DNA of 64,000 bases from Rhizophlyctis rosea (taxonomy: Eukaryota; Chytridiomycota; Chytridiomycetes; Rhizophlyctidales; Rhizophlyctidaceae). Below the pieces are notes generated by a model. It ran no database searches and was not told where the DNA came from. It saw only the letters and a list, made by a program, of their open reading frames with translations. Shown piece by piece: positions 1-11,369 of this stretch; positions within the stretch are counted from its first letter, which is position 1; the number at the start of each line of letters is the position of its first letter. The stretch is taken from NCBI GenBank assembly GCA_027596075.1, contig JADGJC010000034.1, positions 62,001 to 126,000 on the forward strand, given 5' to 3'. A program made the position numbers and the translations under genes.

Positions 1-797
1 TCTGCGACAAGTTCGCGGAGAAGAACCTCCAGCTGCGCCTGCAGCATTTGGATGTTTCCGGATGTCGGGACGTGTCGGATCGAGCGTTGTACTCTTTGTC
101 TCGTGTGTGCCCCGATGTTCGCTATTTGGATTTGACCCGAACGGGTGTAACAAAGGCGACGTTGGTCAATTTGGCGCATTTTGGGAAGATCGAGACGCTT
201 ATCCTGGGCGGCGGGCAGAATCACTTGAAGTTGCCGGGGACGTTGAGCATGGGGGATGCGATGTTGACGTTTGTGAGTGGCGAGGGGGTTGGGGAGAGTT
301 TGAGGTGTTTGAGAGTGAGCTACATGCCGGAATTCGGGGATGAGAGTGTAGGGTTTCTGGCGAGCTTTTGTAGCCGGTTGGAGGAGGTGGAGTTTGAGTG
401 GTGTGGTGGGGTGGGGGATGGGGCGTGTGGGAGTTTGGCGAGCGGGTGTGAGGGGTTGAAGAGTGTGAAGTTGGTTAGTTGTCCGAGAGTTTCAGATGTT
501 GGAGCGGTTGCCTTGGTGACGGGGTTGAAGGGGCTGGAAGCATTGTCTCTGGCGAACAACTCGCAGGTTGGGGATGCGGTGGTGGCGGCTGTTGTGGAGG
601 AAGGAAGGGAGTTGGTGCATTTGGATTTGGGGAATTGTGTGAGTGTTTCGGGTGGTGGGGTGGCGAGGTTGACGGAGAAAGTTGGGAAGAGGATTCAGTA
701 CTTGAATTTGGATAACTGTTCGGGGGTGCATCATGATACTGTTGCGAAGCTTCGGGCGTCGTTGGTGGGTGCCACCATATCGGCAAGGTTCAGCTGA
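1..797 (+). CDS. Leucine-rich repeat protein, C-terminal part (5' end outside window)
   Basis: The reading frame is open from the left edge (first codon at base 3) to a TGA at 795-797, so only the last ~264 residues are present. Repeats of about 26 residues with the cysteine-type LRR pattern recur (LDLTRTGVT, LEEVEFEWCGGVGDGACGS, LKSVKLVSCPRVSDVG, LVHLDLGNCVSVS, IQYLNLDNCSGV). This is the AMN1/F-box-associated LRR type, whose members usually choose substrates for SCF ubiquitin ligases or act in mitotic exit. No F-box is visible because the N-terminus is missing. Codons are strikingly G/T-rich here. The LRR call is secure; the ubiquitin role is inference from the family. Confidence 0.8.
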   Translation, partial: CDKFAEKNLQLRLQHLDVSGCRDVSDRALYSLSRVCPDVRYLDLTRTGVTKATLVNLAHFGKIETLILGGGQNHLKLPGTLSMGDAMLTFVSGEGVGESLRCLRVSYMPEFGDESVGFLASFCSRLEEVEFEWCGGVGDGACGSLASGCEGLKSVKLVSCPRVSDVGAVALVTGLKGLEALSLANNSQVGDAVVAAVVEEGRELVHLDLGNCVSVSGGGVARLTEKVGKRIQYLNLDNCSGVHHDTVAKLRASLVGATISARFS

Positions 798-1041
798 TGG
801 TTTCACAAAGCAGGATTGGGCCAAAGCAGAGGGGCCAGGATGTACATATATATAGCGAATGTAAATTATGCCAAGTGTTGAAAACAACTATATACATGTT
901 GGGCTTTCTTGTTGCTACCTTTGCCTTTGCCCCGTTTTTGGAATGTGGAAAAAACTTGCAAAATCTGCTTGATCTTTGATACTTGTACTCCCAACTTCAT
1001 CATCCCTACCTCTCTCTTTCCCTAACTTCCCCGACACCCTT

Positions 1042-4000
1042 TCAACCATCATCATATTTTTCCAACAGAGCCGCCATCGAATCCATGAACTCCCTCCTCT
1101 TCATCTTCTTCTGCTCATCTCTCTCCTCCTTCCCCACCTTCCCATCCACCTCACCAACTCCCGCACCCACATCCCCAACCACCTCCCCAACCCCATCCAC
1201 AAGCTCCCCAATCCTCTCCCGCAACGCAAAACTCCGAACCCTAGCTTCAACAACCGCCTCCCTCATCCTCCTCCCATGCTCAGCCCTCCTCTCCCTGACC
1301 CTTCCCAAAACCCTCTCAACCTCCTCTGCATTCCACCGCCTCTGTTGGTCCCTCCCGTCCATCCGTGCATTTGCCTTATCCAGCCGCCTCCCCAATCCTA
1401 CAACCCAGTACATGTTGAGCAGTGCAATTGTTAACCCGATTGCAAGTAGAACGAGTATGATGGGATGTAAACCTCCTACCCACTTCCCACCCCTCCTGAC
1501 CCGTTCTGCGAATGACATATCCGGTAATGGTGCATCTAAAGTCTTACTTTCCCCCGCAACATTTTCCGTAACAGCCGGCACCATCTCTGCGGAGCTCTCG
1601 GGTCCGAGGCTTCCATCGCGTTGTGGGACGGTGAGGGGACTAGTGGGTTCGGTTGTTGTGGTGTCGAATTTGGATACGTTGGGTGTGTCGCCGTCAAAAG
1701 CTGCTGAGAGGAGTGGAGCGAGTTCTTGGAAGTATTGGCGCATGCCTTCGAGGCTTTCGCGGTCGATTTTGTCTGTGGGGTGAAAGGAGTTGGGTTGGGG
1801 TGTCAAACGAGGTCATACCAAAGCGCTTTTCTTGTTGAAATGGGTGCCTCCCCCCCTCACCCTCTGGAGGTCACCCACTCTCAACTGTGCAGAACACGTA
1901 TTCAGCTGGTTCACTCACCTCGCCACATGACCTTCTTGATGAAATCCGTTTTCCCCGTCACTCTCAACTTGGTCTTCCCGATCCCAGCATGCGTTAAGCA
2001 GTACCGATCCACATTAGTGAAGGCGTCACCGAAAGGGATTTTGGGGGTGCGCGTGACGCTTTCCACTACGTAGGCGATTTGGTCGGTTTCTGCTGTGATG
2101 ACTTGGCGTTGGTAGACTGGTTGGGAGGATTTTGCCACTGCGGGGTTTTTGGTGGGGGTTAAGAGGAAAATTGTCAGGAGGGTATGGGGAGGAGGGAGGG
2201 TAGAGGCAATGTTGTTTTTACTTATACTTACGTGGGATTTTGACACCAGCAAGCCATGATACCTCGCGTGTCTTCTTGCCTGTTTCGTCTGTTGTCCATG
2301 GTGCAAATTTGACGTCTGCACAACATGCCAAATGAGAGGGATGTCATCAGTACATCCAATCCCCATTACCTTGACCCCCAACCCCCAAACCTATTCCAAG
2401 CAACACACAAAACATACCAGAACAATCCCTCCTCCTCCTAGCCTCAACAACAACACTCGACCCTTTCTCCCCATAAAGCGCCTGAAACACATCCTCCACA
2501 TTCGCTTTGATGAACACTTCTCCAATCATGTTATCGAAATGGCTGTCGCATCCACATGAGACAGCGCTGGACATTCTCCCTCCACCTGCACCACCCGCAC
2601 CACCGGTGCCACCATTAACTCCACCACTACCGCTTTTCTGCCCTTCCCCTCCCCCCGCACCTCCACCACCCCCACCACCCGTCACAACACTAACTTTCTG
2701 TCCACCTTCCCCCCCGCCCTTCTCCCCCCCACCACCACCAACACCCTTATCCACACCACCCGACGCACTCTTCACAGCCCCCACCACCTTCCCATCAATC
2801 GCCTCTTCAGGATTTTCCACTTCCCCCACCTGCTGCGGAGCGCCAATATCCACCGGCGACGCACTCTGCTCAGATTCTTCTTGAGGAGCCAGGATGCGTT
2901 TGAAGAAGTCTGTGGCGTAGGTTAGGGTTGAGGAGCGCAGCCGGCGGTGGGGGTGGTTTAGGGAGGCGATGTCTGTTGCTGAGCGGGAGGGTTTTAGCGG
3001 GTTTTTTGTGGGGGCTTGTGGGGGTGAGGGGGGTGCGGGGGGTGTTGTTAGGTCTCTGGTGAGGGGGCATTGGTGGGGAGTTTCGTTGATTGGTGATTTG
3101 AATGGCGAGTACAATCAGGGCGCCAAAAGACGAAAGTTTGACTCACATGGGTATATCCAGCCCCGCAGGTCCACTAATCGACCTCCGACTACTACTGGCT
3201 CTATCCACGCTTTGACTGCGTACAGGAGACTGCACGTCCATCAACATTTCTTTCACAGCCTCCTCCGATGCATCCGCATCATCAGACAGCAATTGCTGTG
3301 CAGGTGCTGAGGATAATCCCACATTTCCCGACACAGATGATGGTTGTTCCGTCAACCCATCTTCCTCTGGATCTGTCTGATTCCCATCGGAAATGTTTCC
3401 CGTCATGTCTAGGGAGCCGAACACGGCACGAGAACGGAGACCGAGGAGGGCGCGTTCGTCGGTGTTCTGATAGGTGGAGAGGATCTCAGTGTGGGTAAAG
3501 TGAGGCACGGGTTTGAGATGTCTTTTGGATTGCTTACCAAAGGGCTAACGACCTGTCTCCACAAATCCAACATCTCGGAATACGCAGCTTCCCTCCTCAA
3601 GAACGACGCAAATATGTACTGCAAAATAATTCACGAATCAGCTATCCATCCATTAACAAATTGTATCGTCACACCACCCACCTTAGCGTTGACCGTCGTA
3701 ACATGAATTGCATTCGGGAACAACCCGGCCATATTCTTCTTCTCAATGGAAGTGATGTCCTTGAAATGGATGATCACTTTCGCAGACTTGGCAAAGATCT
3801 TGCCGTAAAAGCACATATGTAGGGTTGTAAGGTATATTTTGCCTTGCCATAGGACGTCACGTTCCATTGCGCATGTGAAAGCTGGGAACAATCCAGGAAA
3901 AGGACAGGTTCAGTTCCTATGGAAATGGCTGATTGGTGATCTATGTCATTTTCATACTTACTCCCAGTGAGGAAATCTACCTCCGCCTCAATCTCGCTGA

Positions 4001-4871
4001 AGACACGGACAAACTTCCGTCTGTCGCGTGCGGATATGGATGTGTCACGTTTTGATGGTGTTCTCTTTAGTTGCTGTAACAGGTGAGTCGATCAACTCTC
4101 AGTTTGCACAACATGAAAATGAAGACATACCGATGAAGTCCCATCAGTTGATCCATCGTCACCACCTCCACCTATGGGCGCCGACATAGTTGAGGACTGT
4201 GAAGGCCGCCTACCCGACTGCCTGGGCGCAATCTCATCAAGATCTTCCATACTCGACAAACTCCCAGACAACTCGAGTGGAGCCGTGTACGGCCCACTAA
4301 AGTTTGGCAAATCACCAGTCTTCAAAGGCACCGTTCCTATTGGTTTTGTATCCCATCCAGGTGTTTTCTTTCTGGTGGCTGAGGAAGATCGGGATGGAAT
4401 TTTCGGTGTTTTTTTGCCGTCTTTGTCTGATTCTGATTTGGAGGGTGAGCGGCCTCGACGTGTGAAGTGGGACATTAGGCCGGGGGATGCGGTTTCGGAG
4501 CGGGAGGTTGGATTTAGGTTGGGGTTTGATCGCTATTGAAGGGAAGGGGTGTGAACTTTTGGACACTGATACGGCTCAGGGAAGCAATTGCATACCTGTC
4601 TTTCCAGGCCTTCGCCTGGAACTTCCAATGAGGCACCGGATGAATCTTTCTTGTGCACCACATCTTTCACAACGTCCTTGACCACGGATGCTGCAGCAAC
4701 AAGGCCGTCCTTGATAGATGAGCCAGTAATGAGAGTTTTGGATGGCGATTTGACCAGAGTCTTTACTCCGTGCGCCTCCAACTCTGATGGCAGTGCGTCA
4801 CCCAGCCCGTCCGGCACAGTCCTTTGAGTGACCATCCCACGATCGTTGTCAACCGCCGGGTTTATGCCCAT
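1042..4871 (-). CDS. GRAM-VASt sterol transfer protein (Lam/Ysp/Aster-like), membrane anchored
   Basis: About nine exons splice in frame. Order: disordered Ser-rich N-terminus with a Val/Lys-rich stretch (VVKDVVKDVVHKK), then QLKRTPSKRD leading into a GRAM domain (FTCAMERDVLWQGKIYLT, CFYGKIFAKS, FASFLRRE), then a Ser- and Gly-rich linker, then a VASt domain (DNMIGEVFIKANVEDVFQALYG, KTREVSWLAG, YVVESVTRTPKIPFGD). One C-terminal membrane segment follows (LHPIILVLLAIGLTIALLN), then a charged coiled-coil tail. This is the plan of yeast Lam1-6 and animal GRAMD1, which move sterol between ER and plasma membrane at contact sites. The start is the ATG at 4869-4871; an in-frame TTG just before it was not used. 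The glycine-rich linker is long and simple in composition. Family assignment is firm; which Lam paralogue is unknown. Confidence 0.88.
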
Positions 4872-5627
4872 CAAGTATGATAAGAGGACAATTCAAAAGT
4901 TTGGTAGGCCGTGGAGGCCGGCCTGTTCGGGGTTGGAAACGAGTTGGTTTTTCTTTATGTGAAGACAATGGACTAAGTATGCATACAGCAGGATTCCAGC
5001 TTTGCTAGCGTTGTCAATGATAGACGTCGTGATAGTGGTTCATAAACGATGATTTATGCTACGCTACTCGGCGCTGGTGGAAGTGTGAGTTTCATGACTT
5101 GTAAGAAAGAAGAACTGGAAGATGGTGGCAATAGCGATTATGTGACGCGTACATACATATATGGATCTTCATCGATGATATGGCTTACGAGTATTGGAGT
5201 TGAACGGTGCTTCCGACGCACGGTTTGTGTGTATCAGAAGTATCAGAAGAAGTAAGAATGGAGGAAGGATAAACGGTGGCTGTCGGTGCATCCGTGCGTC
5301 TCATGCGACCGCGGCCACTGCACGTCCCACTCCATTGCGCACTTATGTAAGCATTGCATGGGGGTGTCAAGGACCCACAAACCCTATCAGGGTGACTCAT
5401 ATAAGGTTGTTCACCCATGTCGTCATCTTCTTGCGGCTTTTACATGGCTCAAAGACCCTGATCCAGGAAGATGGAGGGATGCATGAACCGCCGGTAGCTG
5501 TCAGACACCACGAGCCCATGGGTTTCTGGGTTTCTCCGCTACAGTATGAAACCTGTATGAAACGTAGCTAAACCTGTGAAGTAAAAGCAAGTGATCAAAA
5601 AGTGTATCACGTTTACACTGCCACTTC

Positions 5628-5644
5628 TGATGATGATGATGATG
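5628..5644. repeat. (TGA)n microsatellite
   Basis: Five to six tandem TGA/GAT units, followed by imperfect GGTGAT units to about 5660. It lies in the promoter region of the PhoD-like gene. Confidence 0.7.
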
Positions 5645-5767
5645 TGGGTGATGGTGATGCAGGAATCAACATCCAAACGGCCTCCAGATAAGCCACTCTC
5701 ATAGTGCGGGTCTCAAGACTTTGAAGGACTTCCTCCGAAGTTGGAACTCGGCATGCAGCGGCTCCAC

Positions 5768-5774
5768 TTTATAA
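5768..5774 (+). promoter_or_regulatory. TATA-like element of the PhoD-like gene
   Basis: TTTATAA lies about 118 bases upstream of the ATG at 5892, a spacing plausible for a fungal core promoter. Inference from position and sequence only. Confidence 0.4.
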
Positions 5775-5891
5775 CCTTGGCAGACAAGCATCATCTCGTC
5801 AAATTCCTGCTAGGGAGTAGGTAGCTCACAAACCACACGGAGTAGCAAAAGAGTGCAGATTACCTAGATCTCGGCAGACACAGAGTCGGCA

Positions 5892-8430
5892 ATGGCCTAC
5901 AATCAGGGCCATCAGCAAGGGTACGGGGCACCTCCATCTGGACAACCGGGCTATCCCCAACAACCTGGCTACGGCTCGCCTCCTCCAGGTCAACAAGGTT
6001 ATCCGCAACAACCACCATACGGTGCACCTGGTCAAGGATATCCGCAGCAACCAGGATATGGTGCGCCACATCCCCACCAACCAGCATATGGTGCACCAGG
6101 ACAGCCGGGATACCCTCAACAACCAGCATACGGCTCTGCAGGACAGCCCGGATATCCACAATCGCAACCGGGATATGGAGCCCCACAGCCTGGGCAAACT
6201 GGGCACAGTCCCCCTTACAACGCTCCTCCCGGCCCGCAGGGAGGGTATGCCGCTCCTGGTCAACCACCAGTGCAACCAGGCCAGCCTTACGCCGGACCGC
6301 CCTCCGCGTCTTCCTCATACTCTTCCCTGCCTGACAGAACAGGGTCTCAAGCGTCGTTGTGGAGGGAAGATAGTTTGCCTAACCTGCCACTACAGGGCCC
6401 TCCACCAACCTCTCCTTATGGCCATCAACAACATCAACCAGTACCCCACGGTCACGCAGGGGCAACTCCATACGCAGGCCCTTACTTGAAGCTCGGATTG
6501 TGCGTCGAAGCCGCCTGGAACGCTTCCATCTTAGTAGTCTCTCAAACCGACGTCCCTCCCACCATCACCCTAGAAGCCCACGCCGGCCCCGCAACCCTCG
6601 AATCAAAGCTCATCGATAAGTTCATGTCCCACCACTTTTACCGCATCGACCTCTCCCTCCAAATGCTTCCCGGTCAACCCCAAAAGTTCACCTACCACGT
6701 TTCCTACAACCCAAATCTCAAGTACACCTTCCACGTCCCAGCTGCCGACAACCCGTCATGGAAATGGGCGTTCTACTCCTGCAACGGGTTCTCTCTCAAC
6801 GTTCCCGATGAACGGAGAAAGGAGCTGGGCGGCGTCACACCCTTGTGGCGGGATTTGATGTACCAGCACACTGCCGTGGAACCATTTTACGCCATGGTGG
6901 GTGGCGGCGATCAGGTGTACGCTGATGGAGTGTTCCGTGTCTTGCCGTCTATTTTGGAATGGTTGGAAATCAAAGGGAAGGAAGAGCGGAGAGTGGCTCC
7001 GTGGACTGAAAAGATGGACGAGGAGACGAATCGTTTCTATGTGGAGTTGTACCTTCAGTGTTTTGGCGAGGAGGTGATCCGTGATGCGCTTGCGTCGATT
7101 CCGTATGTCTTTTTGGTTGATGATCACGACATCTTTGACGGTGTTGGAAGTACGTATATGACTTGATGACTTAGTCATGGGCACGATCATTGAGATATGT
7201 TGCTTACTCTGCTGTCAACCCTTTTCCACAGGTTATCCCGAATACCTCCAACAATCCAACGTCTTCGTCAACGTCACCCGCATCGCCTACCGCTTCTACC
7301 TCCTCTTCCAACACCACACCACCCCGCAACTCGCCCAAGCCGACGGCTACTTCAGCTCCACCGGTCGAGGCTACAACTTCTTCCGCACATTCGGCCGGCA
7401 AAACCTCCTCTTAGGAGTCGACAGCCGCGCCGAACGCAACGTCAACCAAATTTGCGCGCCGCAGACATGGGAAATGCTCTTCCAGGGAGCCGAAACATTC
7501 CTCCGCGCCAAACCGGGTGAAATCAAAAACATCCTCTTAGTTGCTGCGGTACCGATTGCGTACCCTCGTATGGGCTTTGCGGAGAATTCGTTACAGAGGT
7601 TTGGGAATATCAAGGCTGCTGCTAATAAGGGGGTTAATAAGATTGGTGGTGGGGTGGGGATGGTTGTTGGTGCGGGCGCGGGGCTTTTGAAGAAGGTTGG
7701 GATCAATGCTGGGGAGAATGTTGGGGAGAAGGTTAAGAGTTCTATTGATGCGACGCTTGCGGATGTGAAGAAGGCGTTTGGGAAGAGTGGGTTGATGAAG
7801 GGGATGTTGAATAAGTTTGGGGAGGTTGAGTTGCTTGGTGAGTTTTTTTGGCTCTTGTTGTTTGGGAATCGTGATACGGGTGGTTTGTGAATCCAAGCAT
7901 GTGGGTGGATGCTTGAATTGTTTCTCACTTCTGGAAACATCTTTCCCCCTTTCTATGACACAGACGACCTAATCGACCATTGGACCCACGAAAACCACCT
8001 TAACGAACGCGCCTTCGTAGTCCAACGCCTCCAACGCCTCTCCCAAACCCACCGCGTCCGCGTGACATTCTTCTCCGGCGACGTCCACTGCTGCGGCTTC
8101 ACCAAATTTTCCAACCCTGCCTCCCCAACCGACCACCGTCTAATGTACTGTGTCGTCTCGTCTGCAATCGTAAACGTACCTCCACCAGCGGGGGTACTGA
8201 AAATGCTGCATAATAACGCGAAGACGACGCATAAGGTTGATGAGTTTACTGTTGAAGATTATTGTAAAGGGGTTTTTGAGGAGGATAAGACGCTTGTGCT
8301 TGTTGGGAGGAGGAATTGGACTGTTGTTTGGGGGAGGCCGGATGGGGGTTTGGATGTTGAGACTAGGGTTGAGTGGGAGGGGGCGGGGAAGAGGTTTGTT
8401 ACGGGGAGGTTGCCGGTGCCGCCCATGTGA
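5892..8430 (+). CDS. PhoD-like metallophosphatase-domain protein with N-terminal [13 protein letters not shown] repeats
   Basis: Three exons: 5892-7149, 7232-7837 and 7964-8430, all splicing in frame (intron 1 splits the Ser codon of GVGSYPEY). Residues ~1-150 are Gly/Tyr/Pro/Gln repeats (units like [11 protein letters not shown]). The rest matches fungal PhoD_2-type proteins: [13 protein letters not shown] (metal-site GGDQ-Y-D), [18 protein letters not shown] (DDHDIFDG), and a distal [14 protein letters not shown] (SGDVH). These are the usual metal ligands of PhoD-like phosphatases, so catalysis is plausible. The fungal substrate is generally not known. A Gly/Lys-rich insert ([20 protein letters not shown]) sits between the central block and the SGDVH block. 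The repeat head resembles low-complexity domains of annexin-like or prion-like proteins and may aid membrane association or condensation (inference). No signal peptide is seen. Confidence 0.85.
5904..6240 (+). repeat. Coding tandem repeat, Gly-Tyr-Pro-Gln-Gln-Pro units
   Basis: Imperfect units of about 24-33 bases encode [23 protein letters not shown] and related blocks. They form the low-complexity head of the PhoD-like protein. Units vary at third positions, so the array is not a recent pure expansion. Confidence 0.75.
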
Positions 8431-8827
8431 GGGGGATGTTGTTGGAAAGAGTTGTTGGAACTGGGGCGGGGCGGGGCGGGGAGGTGATGTTGGGGTGGAG
8501 TGTGATGATGCGAGGATAGATTTGGACGAATGATGGTCCTTCTATTGGGAAGTGTTGCGGTAATCGTTCTTGTTATTTTTTATTGTAATTACTGGGTCCT
8601 ATCAAAATTTGGCGGTATTAGTTGTTTGTTTGTGCTGTAGTAGAATTTTAATAATGGTAATCCTTTGAAGATGATGCTCAGTTTGCAAACATTATTATTT
8701 CTGAGATGGAGCCGATCATGCTTGAGGTGTTTGATGTGGAACAGCAAATGTTGGAAAGTATATACAGTACATGCAAGGAGAACTACGACAAAGAGTATTC
8801 TAAAATGGACCTATTTCGCATACATTT
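8431..8827. other. Convergent intergenic region
   Basis: Holds the 3' ends of the PhoD-like gene and of the unknown gene on the opposite strand. A GGGGC repeat run lies near 8464-8480 and AT-rich sequence follows. No gene seen. Confidence 0.5.
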
Positions 8828-9701
8828 CTAATAGAATGGTTTGCGCTTGTATCTCACTATCCCTGATTTGAAAACATGGCTAGATTCTATACCACCAACT
8901 TGTTGACTGCATACAGGGAGATCAACTCCATCATTGACTGCCTTGACGAACTGGCTAAGCCAGCTGGCATCCACTTCCTCGATGTATAATGGGAGGGCGA
9001 AGCACATGATGTTACCATTGAAGAGCCCGTCACCTGCTTCGTCCTGTCTTATTTGCTGGGCATGTTGTGCGTAGTCAATCTCCATGAAAGACTGCATGTC
9101 CTGACATGTGAGGAACAATGTTGAGTAGAAGAACAATGCGGGCATGGGGAAGGGTGGAATGGATTGCAGGGGATGCAGTATAGAGAGGTTAGGGATAACG
9201 TACTTGACAAGGTTGAATGTGAGCAGCGACATGAGCGATCCATGAGAAAAGATCTACTTTCAAGGCATCTATGATGATGTCGATGTTTATTGCACTGTCT
9301 TTTCCTTTATCCCACACTGAAATCCAGTAAGGTACGTTGATGTACATCCTAGCGGTGAAAGAGTTTTTTGTTAGGGAAATGGGGTCGAGGGCGGCGGGGA
9401 ATGGAATGAGGGGTTGAGAAGCACCAATGAAAACTTGTTTTACCTCGGCGCAACCTATGAAGCCGGACAAGTACCTATCTTCGTTCCTCACGCATTGAAT
9501 CATGAAGGTGTTGGTGGCGGATGGGCAGCGCGGAGAGGGTTCCGTCTCTGGTTTGGTTGAAGGCTCTATCAGACCAGTTATCTATGTGCGTTTATAGTCA
9601 GTCAACTGGGATAAAGTGCCCCCTCCTCCGAATGATAGCCTGAATGAACAGTGGATATACACCTTGGGATGTCGAAGGCAGTTTTGAAGATAAGGGCCCA
9701 T
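8828..9701 (-). CDS. Unknown protein, downstream part of an interrupted or two-gene locus
   Basis: Three exons splice in phase 0. They begin MGPYLQNCLRHPK (ATG at 9701), run through an exon with TNTFMIQCVRNEDRYLSGF and MYINVPYWISVWDKGKDSA, and end with DMQSFMEIDYAQHAQQIRQ...YKRKPFY and TAG at 8828. Intron borders (GTGTAT...CATAG, GTACGT...GTCAG) are good. I recognise no family. The text is protein-like and ends cleanly. Its first ATG lies only 15 bases after the TAA that ends the upstream ORF, in the same frame. The two parts may therefore be one gene broken by a stop, or one gene whose stop is bypassed. Alternatively, exon 1 of this gene may simply be unrecognised. Confidence 0.5.
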
Positions 9702-9716
9702 GTGTTGCCCGTTGAT

Positions 9717-10208
9717 TTAAAAGTCATCCGTCAGCTGCATCGAAATGATCTTGTTGAGGAAACCCACTAGATCGTCCGGTTGGAAGAAGGCCTAATTGTG
9801 ATAGAGTCATGTTTGAAACGAGAAATCTGTTGTGCTTTTGTCTTTCAATCAATCATAAATTTGCAGGAAAATGGGTGATTTCTTCCTCACTTTAGAGGCA
9901 TGTAACATCAGACATAGCTTAGCGCGTGCCAGCTTCACTGTCTCCAATGTGGGTGTGGATATATCTAATTCCGCAGCCAGCGATTGTAGTGCGAGAGTGA
10001 AGCGTTTGAGGGAGGTTGTAGGGATGTAATTGTTTGGATGGTGGATGGTCATGTTTCTTACTATGTTGTCTGCGATTGCGAGACCTAGATCATTGTTGGA
10101 TTGTGGTGTGTCTTCATGGCTTGGAGATGGAGGCAACGGGTTGAGAGACGAGAAATGGAAGCGGTCGTGGGTGGCGACAGCGTTTACAAGGTGCTGTAGT
10201 GCGGTCAT
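9717..10208 (-). CDS. Unknown protein, upstream part of the same locus
   Basis: Exon 1 starts at the ATG at 10206-10208 (MTALQHLVNAVATHDRFHF) and ends LCLMLHASK at a GTGAGG donor. Exon 2 follows an AATTAG acceptor with AFFQPDDLVGFLNKIIS and stops at TAA 9717-9719 (QLTDDF*), giving about 130 residues. It is mostly helical in appearance, with no signal peptide or known motif. Reading past the stop in the same frame leads in phase 0 into the next exons of the downstream ORF. See the finding on the in-frame stop. Confidence 0.5.
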
Positions 10209-10546
10209 GATGGGTGGGTGTGACGACTGGTATATGTTTGTTTATCATGCCTCAAAGGAGGGGAAGGCGTTCCGCCGAGTGGGCGGTTTGGTGTGAACAG
10301 GAGCTCAGGGTCCTATCTGTCTGCTTACGTGCTGCGTTTGACACATCGTGATTCACTCACTCCAATCCTCAGCTTTTGAGTTCGCGTTGCGAGTTCATGG
10401 TCATGTTCGGTCGCAACTCACCCATAAGTAAATAAACTTTCCCACAGTACTCCATCGGGATAGAAACGAAGCCAGCTCGCTTCAGAACTGTAGCACATCA
10501 ATACCCCATCTATAGGGTGACGCACCGCAACACAGACTGCATCACT
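10209..10546. other. Divergent promoter region
   Basis: About 340 bases between the unknown gene (-) and the TMA20 gene (+). No gene or clear TATA box seen. Confidence 0.5.
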
Positions 10547-11369
10547 ATGTTCAAAAAGTACGCATTTCAATGGCTTGTGGCTGGTGCCTCCCCACCTTGA
10601 GCCCCCACTGACTCTTTGTACCCAGGTTCAACACCAAAGAAGACGTCAGCGGACAAAGTAAGACGAAATCGTCAGTCCAGCGGGCAATACGATCGAAAAT
10701 CCTGGAGCAATACCCGGCCTTGAACCCATATATTGAGGAACTTATGCCGAAGAAGGAGCCTTTGATACTTGTGAAATGGTACGGTTGTTCGTGGACTCTT
10801 GAGCCGCGTTCCATTCGTGTTTACTGAAGTGCGCCCCCTATCCGACAGTCACGACCGCCTCAATATCGTCATGTCCCAAAACCGACTCCTCTTCTTCAAC
10901 CACCACGACGGACCGTACTTCCCACACCTTCACATCCTACATAAATGTATGTCACCACTTTGCGTTCCCTCACAGTCAGATATCGTCTTACAAAACCTAA
11001 TATTTGATTATCGAAGACCCCGACATCATGCCAAAAGTGCAAGTAGACAAAGGAGCCATCAAGTTCGTTTTGTCTGGTGCAAATATCATGTGTCCCGGTT
11101 TGACATCAAAAGGAGCGCGGCTGGACACGGACCTTCCTGCTGAGGCGGTTGTTGCGATTATGGCGGAGGGGAAGGAGCATGCGTTGGCCGTGGGGACGAC
11201 GACGATGTCTACACAAGATATGTAAGTAGTTGAGATGGCATGGCTGGGCGTTTCAGTTCCACTAATGCTTGCTTGCCTATCCTGCAGTAAAAAGGTCAAC
11301 AAGGGTATTGGAATCGAACTTGCGCATTTCCTAAACGATGGGTTGTGGAAAGTGCCAACAATGGCATAG
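10547..11369 (+). CDS. TMA20: Translation machinery-associated protein 20 / MCTS1 homologue (PUA domain)
   Basis: Five exons: 10547-10557, 10626-10778, 10849-10946, 11017-11221 and 11288-11369. The spliced protein (~182 residues) starts [14 protein letters not shown] and contains [64 protein letters not shown] and [19 protein letters not shown]. These are the hallmark blocks of MCTS1/Tma20 with its C-terminal PUA RNA-binding domain. The family acts with DENR/Tma22 on the 40S subunit in ribosome recycling and re-initiation. Exon 1 is only 11 coding bases, so the gene would be missed by simple ORF calling. Length and motifs match the family; confidence is high. Confidence 0.95.

Larger units (their letters stand above)
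4872..5891. other. Divergent intergenic region between the sterol-transfer and PhoD-like genes
   Basis: About 1 kb without a convincing gene; small ORFs here lack splice context or recognisable motifs. It holds a short TGA/GAT microsatellite near 5628-5644 and a TATAA element near 5770. It presumably contains the promoters of both flanking genes. Confidence 0.5.

Noticed and set aside
7371..7940. Minus-strand ORF over the second PhoD exon
   Set aside because: Antisense shadow; the plus strand splices in frame with PhoD motifs on both sides.
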